Of a DNA stretch of 64,000 bases, positions 25,031 to 33,592 are shown one piece after another (the first letter of the stretch is position 1; each line of letters begins with the position of its first letter). Under the pieces are notes generated by a model, which had not been told where the DNA came from, did no database searches, and saw nothing but the letters and a program-made list of their open reading frames with translations. Location of the stretch: NCBI GenBank assembly GCA_044227095.1, contig JBGAFV010000001.1:4464001-4528000 (forward strand). The letters run 5' to 3'. The stretch comes from JACMLD01 sp044227095 (GTDB lineage: Bacteria; Bacteroidota; Bacteroidia; Chitinophagales; Chitinophagaceae). Both the position numbers and the translations under genes were made by a program.

Positions 25031-25948
25031 ATGAGCCTTCAAACAACTTCTCATCTATTAATGATACGACCGGTTAATTTTGGTTTTAATGCCGAGACTG
25101 CCGTTAACAATGCTTTCCAGGTAGCAGGCAAAGACGATGGTGCACAGGAAAAAGCAAAAAAAGAATTTGATGATTTTGTAAATCTCCTTCAGCAAAACGG
25201 CGTAGATGTAACAGTTGTAAATGATACGGTTCAACCACATACGCCAGATTCAATATTTCCCAATAACTGGATTTCATTTCATGATGATGCGAGTATTGTA
25301 TTGTACCCAATGTTTGCAGTTAACCGCAGGCAGGAAAGAAAACCAGGTGTAATTGATGCTATTGGCAATAAATTTAAAACCGGTAAAACAATTGATCTTA
25401 CTGCCAATGAAAAAGAAAATGCTTTTTTAGAAGGAACAGGCAGTATGGTGCTGGACAGAGAAAACAAAATTGCTTACGCATGCATTTCTCCCCGCACAGA
25501 TTTTTTTGTACTGGCAGATTTTTGCGACCAGATGGGTTATACAGCAGTTTCATTTGATGCTTTTGATGAAAAAGGAAACGCTATTTATCATACCAATGTA
25601 ATGATGTGTGTGGCTGATAAGTATGTTGTTATTTGCATGGATTCAATTGCGGCGCAGCATGAAAAAGAAGAAGTAGCAGCTTCAATAAAAAAAACCGGAA
25701 AGGAAATGATTACCATTTCTTTTGACCAGATGAACCATTTTGCAGGCAACATGCTACAGGTAAATAATGATAAGGGTGAAATGCTATTGGTAATGTCTTC
25801 ACAGGCGTATAACTCCTTAACAAAAGAACAGGTAGAGAAATTAAATGCTTACAATAAAATAATCCATTCTCCCCTTACTACTATTGAAACCAACGGCGGC
25901 GGTAGCGCAAGGTGCATGATGGCCGAAGTGCATTTGCCTCTAAAATAA
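25031..25948 (+). CDS. ctlX: CtlX-type citrulline/amidino hydrolase
   Basis: 305 residues from ATG 25031 (an ATG at 25019 adds only MYFA, and overlaps the repeat). The N-terminal HLLMIRPVNFGFNAETAVNN is the CtlX signature; SIFPNNWISFH, EGTGSMVLDR, YHTNVMMCV (catalytic His) and GGSARCMMAEVHLP (nucleophile Cys295) complete the guanidine-modifying-enzyme active site. CtlX is named from Francisella as a citrulline-utilisation hydrolase; the exact product in Bacteroidota is less certain. It follows the arginine deiminase gene, which suggests successive steps from arginine through citrulline. Confidence 0.88.
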   Translation: MSLQTTSHLLMIRPVNFGFNAETAVNNAFQVAGKDDGAQEKAKKEFDDFVNLLQQNGVDVTVVNDTVQPHTPDSIFPNNWISFHDDASIVLYPMFAVNRRQERKPGVIDAIGNKFKTGKTIDLTANEKENAFLEGTGSMVLDRENKIAYACISPRTDFFVLADFCDQMGYTAVSFDAFDEKGNAIYHTNVMMCVADKYVVICMDSIAAQHEKEEVAASIKKTGKEMITISFDQMNHFAGNMLQVNNDKGEMLLVMSSQAYNSLTKEQVEKLNAYNKIIHSPLTTIETNGGGSARCMMAEVHLPLK

Positions 25949-25975
25949 TCTTCCACAGCGCATTAATATCTTTTC

Positions 25976-26061
25976 ACCACATAGACACAATAGGCACATA
26001 GCATCACAATAGAAACACCTATGTGCTTCTATATTTCTATGATTCTATGTGGTAAAGAAAT
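25976..26061. repeat. Hairpin spacer with CTATGATTCTATGTGGTAAAG word
   Basis: ACCACATAG (25976-25984) pairs with CTATGTGGT (26045-26053). The 25 bases 26037-26061 match 31067-31091 with one difference. The whole element is a run of ACAnnATAG and nTTCTATn words spaced about 7. Confidence 0.78.
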
Positions 26062-26121
26062 AACAGTACTTCATCAAGCTTTTTGATAAACAACGTATAT
26101 TTATAAACAAACAAATACAGT

Positions 26122-27378
26122 ATGCGTTTCCATGCATCCCGAGAATTTGCAGAAAAAATGGATAAAAAAGATCCGCTAAAGAAATTCAGGAAGCAATTTC
26201 TTTGCCCGGAATACAAGGGAAAGAAAGCAATTTATTTTTGCGGCAATTCACTGGGCCTTCAGCCAATTAAAACTGCAAAAGCTATTAAGCAGGAACTAAA
26301 AGACTGGAAAAATCTTGCCATTGGGGGCTACCTTTCTGCAAAGAACCCTTGGCTATTTTACCACGAAAATTTTAAAACCACGCTTTCTGCATTAATGGGT
26401 TGCCGCAAAGATGAAGTAACCGTGATGAATGCGCTTACTGTTAACCTGCATTTGTTATTGCTATCGTTTTATAAACCTTCTGCAAAAAGATACAAGGTTA
26501 TTATGGAAGCAGGCGCATTCCCCAGTGACCAATATGCAATTGAAACACAGGTAAAATTTTACGGACATGATGCCAATGATGCTATTATAGAAATCGCTCC
26601 GCGTAAAGGAGAAAAAACTTTGCGTACAGAAGATATAATTGAAACAATAGAAAAAAACAAAGAAAGCCTGGCACTCGTATTAATGGGTGGCATTAATTAT
26701 TACACAGGCCAGTTGTATGATATTAGTTCAATAACTGCAGCAGCACAAAAAGCAGGTGCTATTGCCGGGTTTGATCTTGCACATGTTGCAGGTAATGTAC
26801 CTATGGAGCTGCACAAGTGGAATGTTGATTTTGCTGTGTGGTGTTCTTATAAATACCTGAATGCCGGCCCCGGTGCAGTAAGCGGTATTTATATACATGC
26901 AAAACATGCGGGCAATACAAAAACAAATAGATTAGGCGGATGGTGGGGCAATGCAGAAAGCACACGTTTTAAAATGAAGAAAGGGTTTAAACCCAAAGCA
27001 AGTGTGGATGGATGGCAACTTAGCACTGCACAGGTGTTTAATATGGTGGCATTAAAAGCATCGCTGCAAATATTTGAAGAAGCCGATATTAAGAACCAGC
27101 GCAAAAAAAGCATATTGCTAACTGCCTATCTTGAATATTTATTAAAGCAGTTGCCCAACATAAAATTTGAAATCATTACTCCCGAAGATCCTTTACAACG
27201 TGGGGCACAATTAAGTTTATATTTTAAAGAGAAAGGAAAAGAAATTCATAAAGCACTTACAAGTAAAGGTGTTATTGTAGATTACCGCGAACCTGGTGTA
27301 ATCCGCGTAGCCCCGGCACCGTTATACAATTCGTTTAAGGAAGTGTATAGGTTTTGTGAGATTGTTAGAAGCTGTTAG
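26122..27378 (+). CDS. kynU: Kynureninase
   Basis: 418 residues, normal length. Diagnostic segments: FCGNSLGLQPIKTAKAI, NPWLFYHENFKTTLSALMG, VMNALTVNLHLLLLSFY, AGAFPSDQYAIETQ, FDLAHVAGN, WCSYKYLNAGPG with the PLP lysine near Lys244, and RLGGWWGN. It cleaves kynurenine to anthranilate and alanine (or 3-hydroxykynurenine to 3-hydroxyanthranilate) for tryptophan breakdown or NAD synthesis. No other kyn gene is in the window. The TAG stop is the first core of a heptad array. Confidence 0.94.
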   Translation: MRFHASREFAEKMDKKDPLKKFRKQFLCPEYKGKKAIYFCGNSLGLQPIKTAKAIKQELKDWKNLAIGGYLSAKNPWLFYHENFKTTLSALMGCRKDEVTVMNALTVNLHLLLLSFYKPSAKRYKVIMEAGAFPSDQYAIETQVKFYGHDANDAIIEIAPRKGEKTLRTEDIIETIEKNKESLALVLMGGINYYTGQLYDISSITAAAQKAGAIAGFDLAHVAGNVPMELHKWNVDFAVWCSYKYLNAGPGAVSGIYIHAKHAGNTKTNRLGGWWGNAESTRFKMKKGFKPKASVDGWQLSTAQVFNMVALKASLQIFEEADIKNQRKKSILLTAYLEYLLKQLPNIKFEIITPEDPLQRGAQLSLYFKEKGKEIHKALTSKGVIVDYREPGVIRVAPAPLYNSFKEVYRFCEIVRSC

Positions 27379-27404
27379 CGGTTAGCTTTTAGCTGTTAGC
27401 CCTT
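27370..27404 (+). repeat. Heptad array overlapping the kynU stop codon
   Basis: Units AGCTGTT, AGCGGTT, AGCTTTT, AGCTGTT, AGCCCTT, in one phase, are the reverse-strand form of the AGCTAAC family. TAG occurs at 27376 (the kynU stop), 27383, 27390 and 27397, exactly 7 apart. Confidence 0.88.
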
Positions 27405-27454
27405 GGCTTACGTTTAAAGACTGCTTACAAACACAAATGAGCCCTGCATAAAAC

Positions 27455-27538
27455 AACTATGAACTCACGAACCAGGAACTGACGATCACGCCTCACCGTT
27501 TACGACTATTGACTAAAGACTAAGAACTATAGACTATT
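27455..27538 (+). repeat. Heptad array, twelve units, running into the pcm stop codon
   Basis: Twelve uninterrupted units in one phase: AACTATG, AACTCAC, GAACCAG, GAACTGA, CGATCAC, GCCTCAC, CGTTTAC, GACTATT, GACTAAA, GACTAAG, AACTATA, GACTATT. The CTA of the last unit (27534-27536) is the TAG stop of pcm on the minus strand. Confidence 0.9.
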
Positions 27539-28196
27539 TTTCCTTCCCTTCGCTCATTGGTACAAAAGAAAAATTGGCAAAAGACTCTTCGGTAGTAGTT
27601 CCATCAGCTTGTTTGGTAAGGCGCAGCATTGTTTGAGATCCATTTCTTGTATCACCAAACGGAACAACCATTTTACCACCTGTTTTTAATTGGCTTATTA
27701 ATTTGGGGGGAATGATGGGCGCAGCAGCAGTAATAATTACTTTATCAAATGGTGCATAGGTAGGCAGGCCTTCGTATCCATCGCCATAAAAAAATTTAAG
27801 GTTGTTGTACTTTTTTATAAAGTTGAATTTCCTGTTATGGTCAAACAATTGTTTTTGCCGTTCTATTGTATACACCTGTGCACCCATTTCTGCAAGCACA
27901 CTGCATTGGTAAGCGCTGCCGGTACCAATTTCAAGAATTTTTTCAAATGGTTTTATATCCAGTAACTGGGTTTGATAAGCTACAGTATACGGTTGAGAAA
28001 TAGTCTGCCCAACAGCAATAGGAAATGCCCTGTCTTCATATGCTACTTCATCAAATGCTGAATCAAGAAAAAAATGACGCGGAATAGCCATCATAGCATC
28101 CAGCACCCTTTCATCTGTAATACCCTTTTCCTTTAGTTGGTCAATCAGTTTTTTTCTTAACCCTTTATGACGGTAAGTATCTTCATACATTCTCAT
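27534..28196 (-). CDS. pcm: Protein-L-isoaspartate O-methyltransferase
   Basis: 220 residues. PCMT hallmarks: IPRHFFLDSAFDEVAYEDRA, PIAVGQTISQPYTVA, SAM motif I ILEIGTGSAYQCSVLAEMG, VYTIERQ and FDKVIITAAAP, then GGKMVVPFGD. It methylates isoaspartyl residues in aged proteins to start repair, using SAM in the cytoplasm. Tyr-Gln-Cys replaces the more usual Tyr-Q-T after GSGS/GTGS, with no obvious loss. Divergent from the nucleoside symporter gene; the region between contains a long inverted repeat. Confidence 0.93.
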   Translation of the reverse strand: MRMYEDTYRHKGLRKKLIDQLKEKGITDERVLDAMMAIPRHFFLDSAFDEVAYEDRAFPIAVGQTISQPYTVAYQTQLLDIKPFEKILEIGTGSAYQCSVLAEMGAQVYTIERQKQLFDHNRKFNFIKKYNNLKFFYGDGYEGLPTYAPFDKVIITAAAPIIPPKLISQLKTGGKMVVPFGDTRNGSQTMLRLTKQADGTTTEESFANFSFVPMSEGKEK

Positions 28197-28216
28197 AGCG
28201 CTTGCAAGATAGTTGA

Positions 28217-28339
28217 TTAGTTGATTGGTTGATCAGTTGACCAGGGCAAGCAATTCCATACGGCCATAAAATTTGCTTTACAAATCAGTCGGGTAAACCA
28301 TCAACAAATTACCATTCAACTGATCAACCAATCAACTAA
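28217..28339. repeat. 24-bp perfect inverted repeat between pcm and the symporter gene
   Basis: TTAGTTGATTGGTTGATCAG then TTGA (28217-28240) is the exact reverse complement of 28316-28339, with 75 bases between. Each arm is itself a run of GTTGATn-type words about 7 apart. It lies between divergent genes, so it is not a terminator for either. Confidence 0.9.
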
Positions 28340-28368
28340 ATTATTATCTTCAAAACTTAAACATCAAT

Positions 28369-29565
28369 ATGAAAACAAACACCGGTGTTCTGCTAGCCCT
28401 CATGATGCTGCTTGAATATTTTATCTGGGGCGCATGGTATGTAACCATGAACCCCTACATGAAGGAGCACTTGCATTCATCGGGCCTACAAATTGGCGCA
28501 GCCTATAGTGCATTGGCCATTGCCACTATGATTTCTCCTTTTTTTGTAGGGCTGATAGCAGATCGTTTTTTTGCCGCACAAAAAATTATGGGCATACTGC
28601 ATTTGCTGGGTGCCGCTTTATTATTTCTTGCCACTACTATCACAGGTAATGGCCCTTTTTACTGGGTCATTTTACTCTACTCTCTATTGTATATGCCTAC
28701 CATTGCATTATCTAATAGTGTTGCATTTTCTCAAATGACAGATCCGGGAAAACAATTTCCCTGGATACGGGTTTTTGGAACCGTAGGCTGGATAGTTGCC
28801 GGCATCATCATCGGCACCATGAAGCTGGAAAAAACAACTTCTACTTTTTTAATTGCTGCCGGTGCTTCTGCTGCACTGGGATTAATAAGTTTTATATTGC
28901 CCAATACTCCGCCCAAAGCCAATGCCGGCAATGGAAGCGCTTCAAAAGCATTGGGCACAGAAGCGTTTGTTTTATTTAAAAACAGGCCTTACCTAATCTT
29001 CTTCATTGCAGCTGTTCTTGTATGCATTCCCCTTTCATTTTACTACGGCTTTGCCAGTGGTTTTTTAGATGAACTCCATGTTGCGAATGCTGCAGCTAAA
29101 ATGACACTGGGACAGTTCTCCGAAGGATTATTTATTCTGGCTATACCATTTTTATTTTATCGCATCGGTGTAAAGAAAATGTTGCTGCTGGGTATGGGCG
29201 CATGGATTTTGCGCTATATCTTTTTTGCCTACGGCGATAATGGATCAAACCTCTGGATGTTGTATGCAGGTATTATATTGCACGGCGTTTGTTACGACTT
29301 CTTTTTTGTAACCGGTTATATGTATACAGAAAAGAAAGCAGGAGAAAAAATAAAGAATGCTGCGCAAGGCTTGTTTACATTTGCAACTTACGGGTTGGGC
29401 ATGTTTATCGGCACATTGTTTTCCGGGTTTATTGCAGATAAATATAAACTGGCAGAGGGCCATAATTGGAAACAGATTTGGTTTGTACCGGCTATTATAG
29501 CTGCAGGTGTGCTCGTTTATTTTATTATCTTCTTTAAAGAGAAGAGAGAAATTAAACAGGCATAA
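28369..29565 (+). CDS. MFS nucleoside:H+ symporter family transporter
   Basis: 398 residues with twelve predicted membrane helices. The start, LMMLLEYFIWGAWYVTMNPYM, and the following AYSALAIATMISPFFVGLIADRFF (MFS loop 2-3 with GLIADR) are typical of NupG/XapB-like nucleoside permeases; WIRVFGTVGWIVAGI and GVCYDFFFVTGYMYT are also conserved in that group. It probably imports nucleosides with protons across the inner membrane. The following Gfo/Idh gene lies 187 bases away, so co-transcription is uncertain. Confidence 0.88.
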   Translation: MKTNTGVLLALMMLLEYFIWGAWYVTMNPYMKEHLHSSGLQIGAAYSALAIATMISPFFVGLIADRFFAAQKIMGILHLLGAALLFLATTITGNGPFYWVILLYSLLYMPTIALSNSVAFSQMTDPGKQFPWIRVFGTVGWIVAGIIIGTMKLEKTTSTFLIAAGASAALGLISFILPNTPPKANAGNGSASKALGTEAFVLFKNRPYLIFFIAAVLVCIPLSFYYGFASGFLDELHVANAAAKMTLGQFSEGLFILAIPFLFYRIGVKKMLLLGMGAWILRYIFFAYGDNGSNLWMLYAGIILHGVCYDFFFVTGYMYTEKKAGEKIKNAAQGLFTFATYGLGMFIGTLFSGFIADKYKLAEGHNWKQIWFVPAIIAAGVLVYFIIFFKEKREIKQA

Positions 29566-29638
29566 AGAAAGATGTAAGGTTAAAGGTATAAGGTTTTTGG
29601 GTTTTGTGATACTAACATTTCTGCTACTATTATGCATT

Positions 29639-29679
29639 GTTGTGTCACTCACTTGTACGACTGTAATACTATTCAGCTC
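29639..29679 (+). repeat. Two-part repeat GTGTCACTCACTTGTAC / TGTAATACTATTCAGCTC
   Basis: GTTGTGTCACTCACTTGTAC (29639-29658) is identical to 37542-37561, and TGTAATACTATTCAGCTC (29662-29679) matches 37522-37539 at 17 of 18 bases. The two halves are in the opposite order at the other locus. Confidence 0.85.
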
Positions 29680-29752
29680 TAATAAAATTGTAATAACTTT
29701 TTTTTAATCACCCTTTTTCCCCCTTTAGGGGCTAGGGGTATAATTATTTTTT

Positions 29753-30946
29753 ATGCAACGAATCGCTATGCTTGGCTCTGGTTTTATTGGACGTTTTTAT
29801 GCAGAGTCATTACTAGGACAGAGAAGTAAAGACAAAATTGTAAGTATTTACAGCCGCCGTGAAGAAAGTGCAAAAAAATTTGCAGCAGATTATAAATGCA
29901 CACACTGGACAACGACTATGGAAGAAGCCATTGCACATCCTGATGTAGATGTGGTTTGCATCTCTTTACCTAATAACATACATGAAGAAGCTGTGATGCT
30001 TTGCTGCAAACATAAAAAAGCAGTAATTACAACAAAACCTTTAGGACGTAATGCAATTGAAGCAAAGCGTATGCTGGAAGCTGTAGAGAAAGCAGGCATA
30101 TTTAATGGTTATCTTGAAGACCTGGTGTATACACCCAAGTTTTTAAAATCGTTTGAAAGTGTTAAGAACGGAGCTATTGGAAGAATACTATGGGCTAAAT
30201 CGAGAGAAACACATCCTGGTCCGCACAGTGATTGGTTCTGGGATATTGAACAGGCAGGCGGCGGTTGTATTCTTGATCTTGGTTGTCATTGCGTAGAAAT
30301 CACTCGCAGCTTTATAGGTAAAGACATTAAGCCTGTTGAAGTAATGTGCTGGGCAGACACACAGGTAAAACCTATTGATGCAGAAGACCACGCTATTGGT
30401 TTGGTGAAATATGAAAACGGTGCTATTGGCCAGTTTGAAGTAAGCTGGACGTTCCGCGGTGGACTTGATCTGCGTGATGAAGTAATGGGAACAGAAGGCA
30501 CCATATGGATGAATAATTTTTTACGCACTGGCCTGGAAATGTTTACCACCGGCAAAGGAGCCGATTATGTAGCAGAAAAAGCAGAGAGCAATACCGGTTG
30601 GTTGTTCCCGGTAGGCGATGAACTGAATGATCTTGGGTACAACCATATGTTTACAGATATGTTTAACGCCATTGAAAATAAAACTGCACCAAAAGAAACT
30701 TTTTATGATGGATATGTGGTAAATGCTATTCTTGATGCGGCTTATAAATCTGCCAAAACAAAACTTTGGGAACCTGTACAACTTGACATATGGCGTGGTA
30801 AAACTGGTGTTGGCAAAGACAGTCACCTGGTTGAATATGATGCAGAACATTATCTTGTAAAAGAAGAGATGACGCATTATGGCGCTAAGAAAGTTATTCT
30901 TAAAAATAAAAAAACAGGTAAGATAAGTGAGAAAGTGATGGAATAA
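29753..30946 (+). CDS. Gfo/Idh/MocA family oxidoreductase (cytoplasmic)
   Basis: 397 residues without an export signal. The Rossmann motif is at the very start (IAMLGSGFIGRFYAESL), followed by DVDVVCISLPNNIHEEA, VITTKPLGRNAIEAKRML (KP in the EKP position) and the C-terminal substrate domain: GGGCILDLGCHCVEITRSFI with the conserved Asp...His pair, and YENGAIGQFEVSWTFRGG. It oxidises or reduces a sugar or polyol with NAD(P); the substrate is unknown. It differs from the exported paralogue at 5203. Confidence 0.9.
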   Translation: MQRIAMLGSGFIGRFYAESLLGQRSKDKIVSIYSRREESAKKFAADYKCTHWTTTMEEAIAHPDVDVVCISLPNNIHEEAVMLCCKHKKAVITTKPLGRNAIEAKRMLEAVEKAGIFNGYLEDLVYTPKFLKSFESVKNGAIGRILWAKSRETHPGPHSDWFWDIEQAGGGCILDLGCHCVEITRSFIGKDIKPVEVMCWADTQVKPIDAEDHAIGLVKYENGAIGQFEVSWTFRGGLDLRDEVMGTEGTIWMNNFLRTGLEMFTTGKGADYVAEKAESNTGWLFPVGDELNDLGYNHMFTDMFNAIENKTAPKETFYDGYVVNAILDAAYKSAKTKLWEPVQLDIWRGKTGVGKDSHLVEYDAEHYLVKEEMTHYGAKKVILKNKKTGKISEKVME

Positions 30947-31020
30947 TGTTCCGGCCGTAAACAACGAATTTTTTCTATCTCCAATTATCAAATGAGACTA
31001 AGAGATGCTGAGATTTTTTT

Positions 31021-31091
31021 ACCGCATAGAATCATAGGTTATAGGCAGCTATGACTTTCTATCTTCCTATGATTCTATTTGGTAAAGAAAT
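31021..31091. repeat. Hairpin repeat with CTATGATTCTATTTGGTAAAG word
   Basis: 31021-31038 pairs with 31066-31083 at 16 of 18 positions. The right arm plus AAGAAAT (31067-31091) matches 26037-26061 at 24 of 25. It lies between the convergent Gfo/Idh and TPR-kinase genes. Confidence 0.8.
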
Positions 31092-31147
31092 TCGCGAAGG
31101 AGCATTCAGTGAAGAAAACCTGCATCAACTGCGTACCAGCATGTTTA

Positions 31148-33187
31148 TTAATTTAAATGCGGCAACTGAATAAAGAAAACAGAACCTCTTCCCGGCTCAC
31201 TTTCGAACCATAATTTACCGTGGTGATCATCTACTATTTTTTTTATGATTGACAATCCCAATCCAAAAGATTCTTCACCCCGTGTACCTTCTCTTGAAAC
31301 TAAGGCATCACTTGCTAAAATATTTTCTCTCATGTTAATGGGTATACCAATTCCCCTGTCGTGTACCGAAAGTAATATTCCATTTTCACGGCTTTGCAGC
31401 CGGATGGTTATTTCAGAATGCTCGGGGCTGAATTTAATGGCATTGTTTACCAGGTTATCTACGGCCCTCCACATGTGGTGTTTATTAACGCGTATCAATG
31501 CACGTTCCGTCTGCAACACCAGCTTTTGCTGCTTTTCATTCGCTTTTATCTGAAGCAATTCCACTGCCTGTTTTAGCAGGCCTGCCAAATCTGTCAGCTC
31601 AAGCCCTATATCCTGCAATTGTTTTTTTTGGTTAAGCAAGTCCCTAATCATAGCCAGGCAGGTAACACAGGCCTGTCTTACAACCTCCATTGTTTCGCGT
31701 TTACTGTCAGACGGCTCCTGCTTTTGCAATGAATACATAATATTCTGTACGGCACTGATAGGGTTTCGCAAATCGTGGGCCACTACGCGAATAATACGGT
31801 TATTTTCCTGCTGGCTTTGTTCCAGCGAATTTAATGCATGTTGCAATTCGGTATTTTGCCGGTTAACCTGCCTTACATGCCTGCCTGATTTACGAAGATT
31901 GTACCAAACTATGCCTATGATACATGCTGCCATTAGCAGTATTATTACAGATATCAGCAAATAATTTTTTTTCAGTTCATTGTCTTTTTTCAATGCTATT
32001 GTCTGAAATTTTTCTTCTCGGTATTCAAACTCTTTTCTTATGTCAAGCGAAGAAAAATTTTTGTTTTTGCGATGCAGCGAGTCTTTTATAAAAGATAAAT
32101 GCTGAACATCCAGCAAAGATTGGCCACTGTCTTTTTTTAGTGCATAGTACTGGGCCCTGTAAGACAGGAAATCCTGTTTCTTAATGTCTACTCTCCCGCT
32201 GCTGTCAAAAGCAGGTGAAAGAACAGCAAAATAAGCTGCAGCTTTTGAAAGTTGTCCGCTATTTACGTACAGCTTGCATAAAAGAATTTGCAAATGCTCC
32301 GTTTCAGATACAAGATATTTTTTAGAATAATCAAGTCCTTTTAAAAAGTAGACTTCAGCAGCCGCAAACTGTTTTGTTGAACAATATACATTTCCAATAT
32401 TTTCATAAATATTCATCCTGGCAACATTTGCGTAAACAGTGTCGTCGGTAATTAAATACATATGCGTGTCGATATAATTAAGTGCCAGTCGATAGTAATG
32501 CATGCTGCTGTCCCACATTTCCATTTTGGCATAGCAAAGCCCCAAATTATCCATAATACCCTGGGTGTAGGCAAAAGCTACATTGCCGGAAAGGCATTGT
32601 TCGGTTAAAAGCCAGGTTTGCTGGTAGTTTTCAATTGCTTTATGGTAATTCTGTTGGAGGTAAAACAAATTGGCCACACATTCATAATAATAACGGAACC
32701 TGCATTTATCCTGGCTAAAGTTCTTTTCAACAATTTGCCTGTAGAGGCTGAAGTTTTTGATGGCCTCATCAAAAAGCTCCATATCTACGTAATGGCTTCC
32801 TTTTACAAACAAGAAATCTGCATACATATCTGCTATCTCTTTATCGTATAAATAAGGCTGCAGTAGCTGAAGGCTTTCATCGGCATAGCGCATAAGGGTA
32901 GCATAATCGCCCTTTTTGTATGCACATGCCAACAACATTCTGTTCATGACAGCAGAATCTCCAATAGCAGGATTGGGAAATTTTTTATATGCCTGTAGTG
33001 CATAATGAATGGCCGAATCTTCCTCGTATTTACTGTATAGTGAATCGAACCTATTTTTAACAGGCAAAAAATAATCTTTATGGAAAAGTGTTTTCTTTTT
33101 GCAACCCTGAATAAAGAGCACCATAAAAAATACTACAACAACAGGAAACAGTTCCTTTATAATGCTTTTATAGTTTTTTTTACCCAT
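31148..33187 (-). CDS. TPR-containing sensor histidine kinase (lipoprotein-like start)
   Basis: 679 residues from ATG 33187. The first segment, ELFPVVVVFFMVLFIQGCKKK, is a membrane anchor that could be a lipobox (FIQGC). Residues about 40-380 are helical repeats of TPR type (MDNLGLCYAKMEMWDSSMHYY; NIYENIGNVYCSTKQFAAAEV). A membrane helix near 420 (LLISVIILLMAACIIGIVWY) and a coiled coil lead to the kinase: RVVAHDLRNPISAVQN (His near 467), NLVNNAIKFSPEHSE, VHDRGIGIP and FGLGLSIIKKIVDDHHGK. So a periplasmic TPR sensor probably controls a cytoplasmic kinase. No regulator gene is adjacent. The 405 bases upstream (33188-33592) hold no gene or repeat I can name. Confidence 0.9.
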   Translation of the reverse strand: MGKKNYKSIIKELFPVVVVFFMVLFIQGCKKKTLFHKDYFLPVKNRFDSLYSKYEEDSAIHYALQAYKKFPNPAIGDSAVMNRMLLACAYKKGDYATLMRYADESLQLLQPYLYDKEIADMYADFLFVKGSHYVDMELFDEAIKNFSLYRQIVEKNFSQDKCRFRYYYECVANLFYLQQNYHKAIENYQQTWLLTEQCLSGNVAFAYTQGIMDNLGLCYAKMEMWDSSMHYYRLALNYIDTHMYLITDDTVYANVARMNIYENIGNVYCSTKQFAAAEVYFLKGLDYSKKYLVSETEHLQILLCKLYVNSGQLSKAAAYFAVLSPAFDSSGRVDIKKQDFLSYRAQYYALKKDSGQSLLDVQHLSFIKDSLHRKNKNFSSLDIRKEFEYREEKFQTIALKKDNELKKNYLLISVIILLMAACIIGIVWYNLRKSGRHVRQVNRQNTELQHALNSLEQSQQENNRIIRVVAHDLRNPISAVQNIMYSLQKQEPSDSKRETMEVVRQACVTCLAMIRDLLNQKKQLQDIGLELTDLAGLLKQAVELLQIKANEKQQKLVLQTERALIRVNKHHMWRAVDNLVNNAIKFSPEHSEITIRLQSRENGILLSVHDRGIGIPINMRENILASDALVSREGTRGEESFGLGLSIIKKIVDDHHGKLWFESEPGRGSVFFIQLPHLN

Positions 33188-33592
33188 TATGTGTAACAAA
33201 CGTAACTTTTATTTATAAAGCTGTCTTTGCGGTTTGAAATATTGAAGTCGCAGAAATATTACTCATACCACAACGTTCATACCCAAGATACTGGCGGGAA
33301 ACTATACCTGTTTCGCCGGAAAATGGAATCGTGCTCCCCTGGTTGTTTTCGTGATACATCCACTCATCTCACGAGGTAAAAATCTTGTTGCAGAACGAAT
33401 ACTGTTGCACCTTATTGCAATGTTACTGTAGTTGCGCAGTAAAAATACACCATAAAGAAAATATAATATTTTAAATTAAGTACTTCTACTTAAAATCATG
33501 AATGCAAAACATATTCAATTACGTAATGCTACTTAAACAATAAAAAATCTTTTTTCTTTACCCTGGTGTGGGGCATGCAATACAGGATACTT

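Noticed and set aside
33188..33592. Gene or RNA in the spacer between the DUF481 and TPR-kinase genes
   Set aside because: No convincing frame, stem or repeat on either strand.
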